Assembly: GCF_001641265.1 (NCBI RefSeq)
Contig: NW_020167531.1
Span: 186,001-250,000 of the forward strand
DNA: 64,000 bases
Direction: 5' to 3'
Origin: Pseudogymnoascus destructans
Lineage: Eukaryota; Ascomycota; Leotiomycetes; Thelebolales; Thelebolaceae
Of this stretch, positions 54,022-63,609 are shown in pieces (the first letter of the stretch is position 1; each line of letters opens with the position of its first letter). The notes under the pieces were generated by a model. That model had not been told where the DNA came from. It saw only the letters and a list, made by a program, of their open reading frames with translations, and searched no databases. The position numbers and the translations under genes were made by a program.

Positions 54022-55764
54022 CTATCCCAGGGTAATCTTTCCCTTCGTCTTCGCCTCGATATCCGCAATAAGCTCACCAGCCGACGTAACATATCCGCAC
54101 TCCTTCAGGGAATCCATCCCAATGACCATCCCCACCCATGCCCCCTGAAGATCGAACGCCATCGACCCTGAGTCCCCTGGCTCTGCAAATTGCTTTATTC
54201 CTGTTGCGTATGTGAAGGCCTCGAATTCCATGGATTTCATTCCATTCTTCCAGTGAACTACACGTTTCTTTTCCCCAACCTCGCCAACAGTAATCCCGGT
54301 CGTTCGGCCCTTTTTCGCTACCCACGATCCTGGCATGAGCTCGTGTATATCAGAAACCTTGTGCCCTGGCCCGACCTTGTAATTTTCAAAACCCGGGACC
54401 TCGAATTCGTCACCAAACGCAGACCGTAGTGGCAACACATTCTCTATGGCATCTCCCGGCCCTGGAGAAGTCAAGATGATGAGCGCCCAATCCATCCGAG
54501 TCTTACTATCGTTGAGACGCATGCCAGATGAGAATGCTACATGACCAATGCTAGTTGTTGGCGTAAACCTCGACGTTACGGATGTGCGCATGGATGCTAA
54601 CTCGCCATTCTTGTCCTTGCCCTTCAGAATATCCTCGTCAAGCCGTTTCTTAGTGTAGTCGATGTCCTGCCGTGACGGCCAGTCGATGTCAATACGGCGG
54701 TTCACCTTGCTTCCATTAAGGCCAATTCCAAGCCTGTCGTTATCTCGTCTCCCTTGTGGATCTCCAGAAGATATGACGTGATGGCACGTCAATATGCCCT
54801 TCTGCGGCTCTGCCTTATCGTGGGCCTTGAAGTAAACGACAGGACCTATGCTTCCCGACCGCGTGGTGCTTACTCTTGGCCCAATCGAGGCACCATTCGC
54901 CGGTGATGCAGGTACTCTTCCTTGATACCGAGCAGATTCCTCGAGCATCTCTTCAGACGGCGTGACGGCAGGTATATTAAAGCCAGGCAGAATCTCGAGC
55001 GAGATGTTAAACTCGCGTGCGGACTGGACCGACTCCATGACTTCCCGGAGTCGCTCCTCGATTAATCCCCATAGGGATACCGACTTTGGTTCGATGAAAA
55101 GGACGATGGTAGCGTTACCAGGATCTTCGTAGGCATCATAGCGCCTCCGGGAATGGCAGGCAATGCTAGTCCATAGGCTGGGACAGCTCCTCTCCACCTC
55201 TGCTTCAAAGGGTGGGGCGATCTCCGTAAGTACCTTGCAGACTTCACGATCTCGAATTGGCATCGATATGTCAGAATACATAAGATCAGGGTTGCGAATT
55301 TCGATGCGAAACTCAATGTCCACCACTGCCTCTTCAACCATGCCGAGGATATAGTTAGCGGCTGCCTCCCATCGTGTTGCGATTACATCAAGCGTTGAGA
55401 GGATGATTGTATCTCCCGCCGTCTGAGGGAAACCTCGTTGCCACATGTGGTGAACCTCTATCGTCTGGCATGAAATCCCAAACGTCCCTGCCGCCTCTAT
55501 GATGCTGTCAAACAGCACCTCTGTGATGTCTCGGACCTTCGCCGAGCATCTCTTCGAGTCGTAGGGCATCGGGATTGGGAGTTTCAGAGTAGGTGCAACT
55601 CTAAAGGCATCCTTGCTTGCAGCAAATTTCTCAACGGAACATGCACCAGCTTGAGAAGTGTTAGATATATAGTCAAGGCGAGATATAACAGACTTACTGA
55701 TGGGGTCAAAGTCTTCGAGCGAACTGCTCGACGCGTATTTTCTTTTTCTGCAAATGACTCCCAT
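54022..55764 (-). CDS. Trypsin-fold (S1-like) peptidase domain protein with fungal N-terminal region
   Basis: ATG 55764 (MGVICRKRKYASSSSLEDFD), 580 aa; the open frame extends ~10 codons further upstream without an ATG, so a 5' exon is possible. The N-terminal ~280 residues are a fungal region of unknown role. The C-terminal ~280 residues carry a trypsin-like fold: His in GILTCHHVISSG, Asp in KTRMDWALIIL, Ser in AEPGDSGSMAFD. These are the expected H-D-S triad in order. No signal peptide, so probably intracellular. Such proteins occur in many ascomycetes, often in variable regions; substrate unknown. Whether it is an active protease cannot be told from sequence alone. Confidence 0.8.
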   Translation of the reverse strand: MGVICRKRKYASSSSLEDFDPISKSVISRLDYISNTSQAGACSVEKFAASKDAFRVAPTLKLPIPMPYDSKRCSAKVRDITEVLFDSIIEAAGTFGISCQTIEVHHMWQRGFPQTAGDTIILSTLDVIATRWEAAANYILGMVEEAVVDIEFRIEIRNPDLMYSDISMPIRDREVCKVLTEIAPPFEAEVERSCPSLWTSIACHSRRRYDAYEDPGNATIVLFIEPKSVSLWGLIEERLREVMESVQSAREFNISLEILPGFNIPAVTPSEEMLEESARYQGRVPASPANGASIGPRVSTTRSGSIGPVVYFKAHDKAEPQKGILTCHHVISSGDPQGRRDNDRLGIGLNGSKVNRRIDIDWPSRQDIDYTKKRLDEDILKGKDKNGELASMRTSVTSRFTPTTSIGHVAFSSGMRLNDSKTRMDWALIILTSPGPGDAIENVLPLRSAFGDEFEVPGFENYKVGPGHKVSDIHELMPGSWVAKKGRTTGITVGEVGEKKRVVHWKNGMKSMEFEAFTYATGIKQFAEPGDSGSMAFDLQGAWVGMVIGMDSLKECGYVTSAGELIADIEAKTKGKITLG

Positions 55765-56314
55765 TTTAGGCAAGCTTAGGATCGTCCAAATCAATGGGGG
55801 GATTAAGCTGTGTCGAATATGAGTATGTAATATCAGAGTCGTAACAAGTGAGGTGCAAGAGCTAGAACTGAGAAGGTAAGACTACACGTGATGTTTATAG
55901 AGCATGAGTTAAATTATTGTAGGGATAGTTGGTAGTAGTAGTAGTAGGCTAGTAGTTAGTGGTGTGGTAGTGGTAGTGACTAATTAATGAAGAAAGAAGA
56001 AGAAGCGGTTTGGGCTAGAACTACCCGTACGGTTTGCCGCGTAGTTGCCCAGCTTCATAAGGGCTGGACTTGGTTGGTTTTACGTTTACTTACGCGTCAT
56101 TCCTATGAATATAATTTAAATATCACTTAAGGAGGATAAGTCAGCCTTAAGAAGAAATCATTTAATAGTTAAATATATATTATTTATGTCCTATGAATAT
56201 ACAAAAATAGTCTAAAAACATTTGCACTACGAATTTGAAAGCTTCATTTTGCTATTTATAACCATAGCTACATCTGCAGAATAATCTAGCCTCATTCGAG
56301 AGCTTCGTTTCGTA
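55765..56314. other. Spacer between protease gene and hAT-2
   Basis: Includes the protease promoter and an AT-rich part. GTAGTAGTAGTAG runs near 55935-55950. Ends at the hAT-2 target duplication GTTTCGTA (56307-56314). Confidence 0.4.
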
Positions 56315-58986
56315 CAGTGTTCGGCAGATACTACCCAGGTAGTATCTGGGTCCTCGCCAGGTAAGGTAAGTATCTGAGCGACTTTGCTCAGGTAAGGTAG
56401 GTATTTACAGATACTTTAGCAGGTAGTTGAGCCTCAATTCCGTATACAAAAATGACGCTTTTGATATTTGAAATAGATAATGATATGTAACTAGAATATG
56501 TAACTAGAAAAGTGAAACTCGTGACAAATATAATAATAAAATAGACAGCCCCTATTCCTATTCTTCTGCCTCATCATCTGCATCATCACCGTCGCTGTCG
56601 GCATCTGGTAAATAACCCCAATTCCGTAAGCAAAGCAGATATCTAATTGTCGATGGCGACAATCTATTCCTTTTCTTAGTAATGATATCGCTACCATTGC
56701 TAAATACCCGTTCTGATGGTGCTGATGTCGCAGGAATTGCAAGATGGTCTCGAGCAACTTGAGCAATTATTGGATATTGATATTGCTTTGCAGACCAATA
56801 TTTGAGAATATCAGTATGCTCACCAGGCCGTGGTTCAAGCATCCATCATTTCCATTCTGGTTCTTCAAATGATATACCCTCTGATGCAAATAAATCTTCA
56901 TCAGAATCTGGTTCTTGCACTCTAGTATTTGCATTTCCTAATGCATCTGCAAGAGCTGTTTCACGTTCAATACGCTCTGTATCAAGATGATATTGCCGTG
57001 TCTTATATGTTCTACAAACATCTTCAAACTGTGCTCTTGCCCGTGTGATTCGTACATGATCTGTACTATCTGGATATATCTTTTTAAACACTGTATGGTT
57101 CATCCGTGGATCGCAAATTGTAGCTACAGCTGAGTGCTTACATTGCTGATTTGTTGCAAGAGTATAATACGCGTGAAGCTTTTGATAAGCTACTGTGCAT
57201 GCAATACCAATTGCTGAGTGCTCGCCAACTTCTTGTTGCATCTTCTTAACTTTATTTATCATTTTAAGATAAAGTGGAATAGCAAAGTTAAGTGACGGAT
57301 ATGTATCACTTTGTAGCCGTCTTGATGGTTTGAGAAATATTAAGAACAGTCGTTCAAGATCTTTAATAACAGCCCAATCTCCTGTAGTTAATGCAATATC
57401 TTTCATACTAATATCAAGCTGTTGTGTTATGCATACTGCTGTGATTGGTATTTGGAGTTTTAATGCTGTATCAAGCATACGATGTGTTGAATTCCATCGT
57501 ACTGGCATATCAAGTGATAGTTGCTGTGGTTTTAAACCTATAGCTTTGACTTGTCGTTGTAAAGCATCCTTCCATGCTCGTCGATTACGAAAGACATAGA
57601 TATGTCTTCGTAGCTTTGCAAGAGCATTCATGACTTCCACATGACTATCTCTACTAAATGGAATCCGAGCTGCACCTTGCTCACACCGGTATGTCTCTGT
57701 CTCTACATCTGGTTCTGCTTTTAAACTCGTAAGAGCGGCTTGAACTGCGAGATTTATGATATGTGCAATACACCGGACATCGCCTTCTTTGACAGTAAAT
57801 GTCCAAGGTTGTTGAGTTGATGTTTGGGCGTTGCTAGCCAATTTCTCATATTCTGAGAGCATCACAGTATTTGATGATGCGTTGTCTCGGGTGCATGTAA
57901 AGATAGCGCCTGTAATAGCTATACTATCTGTTACAGCTGCTAATTGCTGAGCTAAGTATTCACCGCTATGAATAGGCTCTTGAAGATGTATCACATCAAG
58001 CAATTTTGATTTCTGCTGCCATTTATCATTAATCCAATGAGCGGTAACAGCAGCATACTCTGTATAGTTCCGTGCAGACCATGCATCTGTCGTTATGGAT
58101 ATCCGGCCTCCATGTATAATATGAGAATGGAGTTCAAGCTGTAGTATGCCTCGGTGATATGAGAATTGGCGTTGTAGTTCTCGGTGCAATGTTCTTGACG
58201 AAAGTGATAACACAGATGGACTTAAGAACTGTACTAATTGACGATATGAATAGCTTTCGATAATGCGTAAAGACAGGTTATTAGATACTATAAACGATAG
58301 CACTAACTCTCTATATTTGGCTGGATTGTTTGTTGGTCTTGATTCATGGGTCGCTGGTCTCTGAGGCTCAAAAAATGATGATGTGCTGCTAGATTGACTT
58401 GAAGGCGCTGTATTCTTGTGTTTAAGAGCATCATAGATTCCTTTATGCTTAAGACTATAGTGTTTCCAAAGATTGCCAGTTGAAGCAGCAGCTTGAGCAT
58501 GGGTTTGAGCTGCGGGCGAGTATCCGCAATTAGGCTGCATACAGCATACTTTGATAGTTGGCGGGTTGCTCTCAAGTAGTATTCTTGAATATAGTTCCTT
58601 CGTGAACAGCAGCGACTGCGTTGGCGGTAGCATTTGGCTAGGCGGGTGTAGACGGACAGGAATTGGATTTGATTGCTGAAAAGGGGTAAAAAGCCCTGGT
58701 AGGGCTGGCTCATCGTGAGGATTATAGCCATCAAGGTCCGTCGGCACGTCTGACAACGGAGAGTCACTCATTTTCACGGCAATTATCACCATATCAAGCA
58801 TGAAGACGAGTATTTCAACGTTAGCATTTGTGCGGCTTGGCTACACTTGGCAATACTTGGCATGTATCTGGGTAAGTATCTGAAAATACCGGGATACTCA
58901 GGTATTTTGAGAATGAGCCCAGGTAGGTAATTACCCAGGTAATTACCTGAACACCACAGGTAATCAGGTATCTGTGCCGCACACTG
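56315..58986 (-). mobile_element. Complete hAT transposon 2, TSD GTTTCGTA
   Basis: Left end CAGTGTTCGGCAGATAC, right end complement CAGTGTGCGGCACAGATAC, a short hAT-type TIR. The 8-bp target duplication GTTTCGTA is exact (56307-56314; 58987-58994). Length 2672 bp. Subterminal regions are rich in CAGGTA/TACCTG and GATAC motifs, likely transposase-binding sites. Perfect TSD and one long gene suggest a fairly recent insertion. Confidence 0.95.
56558..58801 (-). pseudogene. hAT transposase, full length but for one in-frame TGA
   Basis: ATG 58801 (MLDMVIIAVKMSDSPLSDVP; the second Met may be the real start). BED-type zinc finger around residues 80-120 (VCCMQPNCGYS … LWKHYSLKHKG). RNase-H-like core: ISITTDAWSARNYTEYAA (Asp) and FTCTRDNASSNTVMLSEY (Asp), the helical insertion, then the C-terminal dimerisation block LAIPATSAPSERVFSNGSD near 56680-56740. 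A TGA at 56846-56848 (after EEPEWK) separates the first 651 codons from the last ~95, which hold the dimerisation domain. The relic at 40490-43440 has Arg here (DLEWKR). Without readthrough the product lacks the region needed for assembly. Confidence 0.9.
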
Positions 58987-59458
58987 GTTTCGTAGTGATG
59001 TCCCATTCACAACCCCATTGCATGGATGCGAGCAGTAACCAAGAGAAACGCAAAATCTAGCCTCTCCCGTCCCCCCCCCCAACGCCCACATAACACCGCT
59101 CCTCACTGCGTTCGCTAGCAAAGTAATCCTCCCCCCCGAAATATGCTGCTCAACGCCTGTCCATGTTGATCACCTCGCACCAGCCAGACAAGACATGACG
59201 ACGGTAAGAAACTCAACCGGCTACGCAGGGCGCCTAAGCATTCTTAAACGCTCACTGTACCCCTATCCGACCTTTCCCATCCGGAGCGTTGATATGCCAT
59301 GATTGCCTAGAAGCCTCGATTCCATGTAGAGACCACGGCTGAAATTCGCCCCTTACTACCTCTTTGCCTGTCGCCTTGCTCAAGGACGCTGCTCACGCCT
59401 TCCTCGCCGCAAGACCAGGGTTCAAGGCCGAAGCTCATCCTCATCTAGCTCCCTCGTC
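58987..59458. other. Spacer
   Basis: C-rich runs near 59070 and 59130. No gene recognised; small open frames lack motifs. Confidence 0.35.
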
Positions 59459-60915
59459 TCAAACACGGAAAGGATTGGGACGTCTGCGGTGTCGGCATGC
59501 CTCACCCATCAAAATCTGGTTCTGTCCGTCCTTCCCAATCTGATTATCAAGAATTATCGCGTCAACCGCAGCGTTAGATATAAGCCAGTAAACTTTCACA
59601 ACCTGCGTTTGCCCTCGACGGTTAAGGTTCTATAGGCATTCCATCTGGATGAGAATAGAGGACTCCGGGATATTAAACCTGGTGCCCCGTGCCTGGTGTG
59701 ATGAGTCAGACAAAGGTAGCTAACCATGTTAGCCACAATCCGAGGTCTTCAAAGGGTAGTCTTACCTGGAGCCCCATCCTGGAATGTCTTTAGCGCTGCT
59801 GCCCTATCGCGGGGCGGAAGTATGCCATCATATTGCACACAGATTTTCCCTTCATCCTTTAGAATAAGGGCGACGATATCAAGGGTCTTCGTCTCCTCGG
59901 AGGTAGCAGAAACTCTCTGGTCAGGATAAAGGCTACGGACAGTTTTAGTTTCGTGTTTCGTGCCCATCGATAGTGAGACTTACTGTTGGGCTTCGCGAAA
60001 TACCTCTAAGAATGCCTTCATCCTAGCTGACTCACCTGCCGTGCCGTCTCTGCGGATTGCTTCCAACCATTGCGACCTTGATCCAACTATCTGAATGCGC
60101 GGCACCTCCTCTCGGTGCTTAACTTTCTTAACATCATACTCGTCATCGTCTGGGACGTCATCGTCATCGTCATCGGAGCTGCTGCTGTCATCTGAGCTGC
60201 TGTTGTTAGACGTATCTTCGTCTTCGTCCTCGTCCTCTACCATCCAGCCAAGAAGCCCTGGGACATTTTCGCTATCTTCTCCGGCTTCTCTCTGTCTGAT
60301 CTTGATGGTAGTATCAGGGTGCGTCGCCTCCTGATTGCACGGACCACGAGAGTCAGTGCAGTCTTGTCTGCATTTCTCTTCTTGCCCTTGCCCTTACTAA
60401 AAGCTTTGCGGTACTTCTGCGCCTAGTAGTCAGAACGCCTCAATTCGTGGCGTCGAGTTCAAATGGGACATCTTCGACGGTGACGCCAGGTAGAGCCAAC
60501 ACATCATCGGGTCGATTGCAAGGTATAGCAGAAACTTCTGCAGACGTCTGACCTTGGCGGGACTAGGGTTGGCCTTCAAGTCCGGTCCCCAAAGGTGTTG
60601 GTGAAAGTACCGAACTTGTTAAAGGGGTGGCCTGGCAACATTCGTACGAGTCCGTGAATATCCGACCACCTGTTATCAAGCATGGTTCCCAGCGTGTTTT
60701 ATATATTGAGCCTCGTCAACTATAACCCCAAAGCCGCGGCCCCTCTCCTCATGGATCTTGGAGAAGAGTGATGCTTGCGGTCGTGGCATCTGTGCGCCTT
60801 CCATGAAGCGCTGTAGGCTAGTGTATTCCTTCGCCGCCACCAGCAATATATGCCACCCCACCCTTCCCATCCAGTCCCTCAAAATCCCACGTCGGTTTTC
60901 CAGTCCCCTCCTCAA
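59459..60915 (-). pseudogene. SNF2-family helicase, decayed
   Basis: Pieces in gene order on the minus strand: 60676-60915, WHILLVAAKEYTSLQRFMEG then VIVDEAQYIKHAGN (motif II DEAQ, then the K-H box typical of SNF2); 59980-60243, an acidic linker and QWLEAIRRDGTAGESARMKA; 59749-59967, ETKTLDIVALILKDEGKICV then YDGILPPRDRAAALKTFQ (motif IV-like region of helicase C); then an intron-like GTAAGA…GCTAACATGGTTAG; then GTRFNIPESSILIQMECL and NLNRRGQTQVVKVYWLIS (motifs V-VI, with RRGQ for the usual RxxRxxQ) to a stop at 59459. The N-terminal ATPase motif I is missing and frames are broken. DNA translocases of this type remodel chromatin or act in repair. Confidence 0.75.
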
Positions 60916-60999
60916 TCTCTCTTAATTCATCCTCGCGCTTCTGCTTCGCTGCAGCTTCCATCCTCGCTGCAGCAGCCGCCGCAGCCGCAGAACGAGGGT

Positions 61000-63189
61000 T
61001 TAAAGGCTCGGAGTTCGGATGTTTATCAGGTTTCGCCTTCGAGGCTCTTGCTTCGGAGGTGCTGGTTTGGACGCAGGTGCAGATTTCGAGGGAGCGGGTT
61101 TGGACGCCGCAGCTGTGGTTTTTGGAGCAGGCTTTGCTGCGGGTTTCGCTGTTTTGGCGGCTTTTGCAGCTTTTGCAGCCGCCTCTCTTTCTTCCTCGGC
61201 TTGTTGCTTTCGCGCTGCCTCTTCGCGTCGACGAGCTGCTGCTGCGACTGCTTCGCGAGGATTGAGGGGTTGCACGGGTTCGGGTTCAGGCTCGGGCTGT
61301 TTTAGAGGTGTTGGTTTGACGGGTGCTGGTTTCGCAGCTGGTTTAGACTCGGCGAAAGTGACGTTTGGTGTTTTGGAAGGTGCAGAGGCAGGTGCGGATT
61401 TAAGAGCTGGTTTGGCAGGTTGCTTCTGTGTAGTAGCAGGTGGTTTTGCGGAAGATTTCGCTGTGCTAGCCTTCATCTTAGTATCCTTCTTCGCCTTCGC
61501 CTCTTCCTCCCGCACCTTCTCCGTCTCCCTTCTCCTCTCTGCCGCCTCAGCTGCCGCGCTCCTAACGCCCCTAGTTTTGTCCCTCGCCTCGCTTTCCCTC
61601 CTTTCTCTCGCTTTCCTATCCTTCACTAGCTTTTCCGCCCCCTCCCTCTCCATTCTAGCCTTCTCCTCTATAGCCCTTTGACGTGCTTCCCGAACTCGAT
61701 CAGCCTTCTCCCTCTCCCATCTTGCCGCCTCCTCTCTCTGTCTCTCTCCCTCCTTCCCCTGCCTCCCCTTCGAACCCTCATCTCTCTTCTTCGCCACCTC
61801 CGCAGCCGCTCGTCTAGCTTTCTCAGCCTTCACCCTGTCGTCTCGCTCCCTCCTATCCCTTGCTTCCCTGTCCCTAGCCAACTTCTCCTCTGCTGCCCTC
61901 TCCAACTCCTCCCTCTCCCTAATCGCCTTCTCCCTCCTCTCCCTATCACGTTCTCTCTTCTCCCTTTCCCTCCTCTCCTCATCCCTCCTTAAGTGCTCCC
62001 CTCTCCGTAGCTGCGCGTCCTTACTCCCCTCATCCCTCTTCCTTGCCGCCTCGGCCGCCTTCTCCCTAGCAAACGCAGCTTTATCCTTGTCCTCCCTCCT
62101 CGCCCTCCGTTCCCTAGCCTCTCTTCCCCTCTCTAACCGCTCTCTTTCCTCACGCTCCTTCTCTCTCTTCTCTCTCTTCTCTCTCTCTGCCTTTTCCTTC
62201 GCAATAAGGTTCTTATTCTTCTTCTCCCATGCCTTTCGCGCTTCTTCCTCCTTTAGAGCTCGTTTTTTACGCTCTTGCTCACCCTTCGTAGCTGCATCGC
62301 GGCGAGCTGCTGCGTCGGCTGCTGCGCTCCTGCTTGCCCTTCCGGCGTCGAATCCACGGGATGGGGCACTGCTGCCGAGGGTGTGGCTGCTCCCTGCGGC
62401 AGCGTCGAAGCCACGTGCCGCAACACCGGTGCGGACGCGTGTTGCAGTACCAAGAGCAGCGGGTTTAGTGCTAGACGCAAAACTTGACATAGAAGGGGAG
62501 CGCATGGGGATGGGGGCCCTGTTCATCGCCGCTTTGGCAATAGCTTCCTGTGCCGGCGTCCGCGGCGGTCTCGCAGTCGCGGCACCACCCCCTCCACGCG
62601 CCCTAGTGCACCTTCCTCTTGCGGTGCCGGTGGTCCGTTTCCCACCGGCTGCCTTCGCATGCAGGGCCATAGCCTCGATTCTGCGAGACCAAGGAAGTTT
62701 CGAAATGTCCAGTTTCTGTTTCCCCCGGACATCTTTCCCCTTTCCAGTAGAGGAGCGGCGGATGAGGAAGGGGAGTCCGTCGAGCTGGGAGGTGTTGATT
62801 AGGTCGGGATCGTGGTCGGGGTAGAATTGGATGTAGTTCCCGCGACCGGTGCTTTGGTCGCCTTGGGGTTGGTCTTGTTGGAAGGGGGGGAGGCCGCCGT
62901 AGTCTCCTATGCTGTCGCCTCCTCTATCTCCTCCGCCACTACCACCGCTAGTGCCTGGTGGTCCGTCCCAGCCATCGTTGTAGCCTCCTTGTGGGGGGTT
63001 GGAGGGGGGATAGGAGGGGGTTTGGGAGGGAGGGTAAGACGGAGGGTAGGATGGAGGATAAGACGGGGGGTAAGGAGAGGGATATCCTGCTGTGACGAAG
63101 GGGGGGTAGGAGGAGTCGAAGAAGTCCGAGAAATTGAAGCCTGGGAACCAGGAGTCGAAGGATGACCAGAAGTCAGGGTAGTATGACAT
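61000..63189 (-). CDS. Highly charged helical protein with Pro-Ser-Tyr repeats at the N-terminus
   Basis: ATG 63189, 729 aa, open throughout. N-terminal 60 residues are aromatic/Gly/Pro-rich, with tandem SYPPSYPP units (four or more). A Gly/Asp-rich stretch and a basic R/G/A region follow. From about residue 300 to 570 an Arg/Lys/Glu/Ala-rich stretch without heptad hydrophobics (EREKREKREKEREERERLE type) should form a long single alpha-helix. The tail is Ala/Pro/Lys-rich, ending in basic RRRNLINIRTPSL. No catalytic domain. Family unknown. Low-complexity codon content could hide sequencing or frame problems, but the long open frame and preserved composition support a real gene. Confidence 0.65.
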   Translation of the reverse strand: MSYYPDFWSSFDSWFPGFNFSDFFDSSYPPFVTAGYPSPYPPSYPPSYPPSYPPSQTPSYPPSNPPQGGYNDGWDGPPGTSGGSGGGDRGGDSIGDYGGLPPFQQDQPQGDQSTGRGNYIQFYPDHDPDLINTSQLDGLPFLIRRSSTGKGKDVRGKQKLDISKLPWSRRIEAMALHAKAAGGKRTTGTARGRCTRARGGGGAATARPPRTPAQEAIAKAAMNRAPIPMRSPSMSSFASSTKPAALGTATRVRTGVAARGFDAAAGSSHTLGSSAPSRGFDAGRASRSAAADAAARRDAATKGEQERKKRALKEEEARKAWEKKNKNLIAKEKAEREKREKREKEREERERLERGREARERRARREDKDKAAFAREKAAEAARKRDEGSKDAQLRRGEHLRRDEERREREKRERDRERREKAIREREELERAAEEKLARDREARDRRERDDRVKAEKARRAAAEVAKKRDEGSKGRQGKEGERQREEAARWEREKADRVREARQRAIEEKARMEREGAEKLVKDRKARERRESEARDKTRGVRSAAAEAAERRRETEKVREEEAKAKKDTKMKASTAKSSAKPPATTQKQPAKPALKSAPASAPSKTPNVTFAESKPAAKPAPVKPTPLKQPEPEPEPVQPLNPREAVAAAARRREEAARKQQAEEEREAAAKAAKAAKTAKPAAKPAPKTTAAASKPAPSKSAPASKPAPPKQEPRRRNLINIRTPSL

Positions 63190-63609
63190 CTTGTGGGTTG
63201 TGGTGTGCGTCGATGGTTGAATGATGGCGTGGGGGTTGTGTGTAAGAGATTTGCCAGATAAAGTATAGTGGGAGAGGAGAGGGCGGGCTATATGAGATGT
63301 TGGGTAGAGAAGTGATTGAATTGAGGGTGAGTGGTAATGGTTGCGGATTCGGAGATGGTGTTGTGAATAGAGGGACTGAGAAAGTCAGGTTGGACGAGCA
63401 GATGATTCTTATCATGATTGCACTTGCATATTCATTCAATATTGATAGTTCACCCACGCCCTCACTCAACTCGTGCGGCTACCAAAGGTAGTGTTTTTAT
63501 TTGATTGTATTCTTGCTATAAAACTCTTGCGATGACGATCCCTCTTTGATATCTAACGTCTGTCCTTACCCCCCAAGTGACAAACTATTTCTACTACACC
63601 AAAATCTCT
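63190..63609. other. Spacer: glutamine synthetase 3' side and promoter of the charged-protein gene
   Basis: Both flanking genes are on the minus strand, so this holds the terminator of glutamine synthetase and the promoter of the 61000-63189 gene. No other feature recognised. Confidence 0.45.

Noticed and set aside
61019..62824. Plus-strand frames opposite the charged helical protein
   Set aside because: Shadows of Arg/Glu/Ala-rich codons, which read as Ser/Leu/Phe-rich on the other strand.
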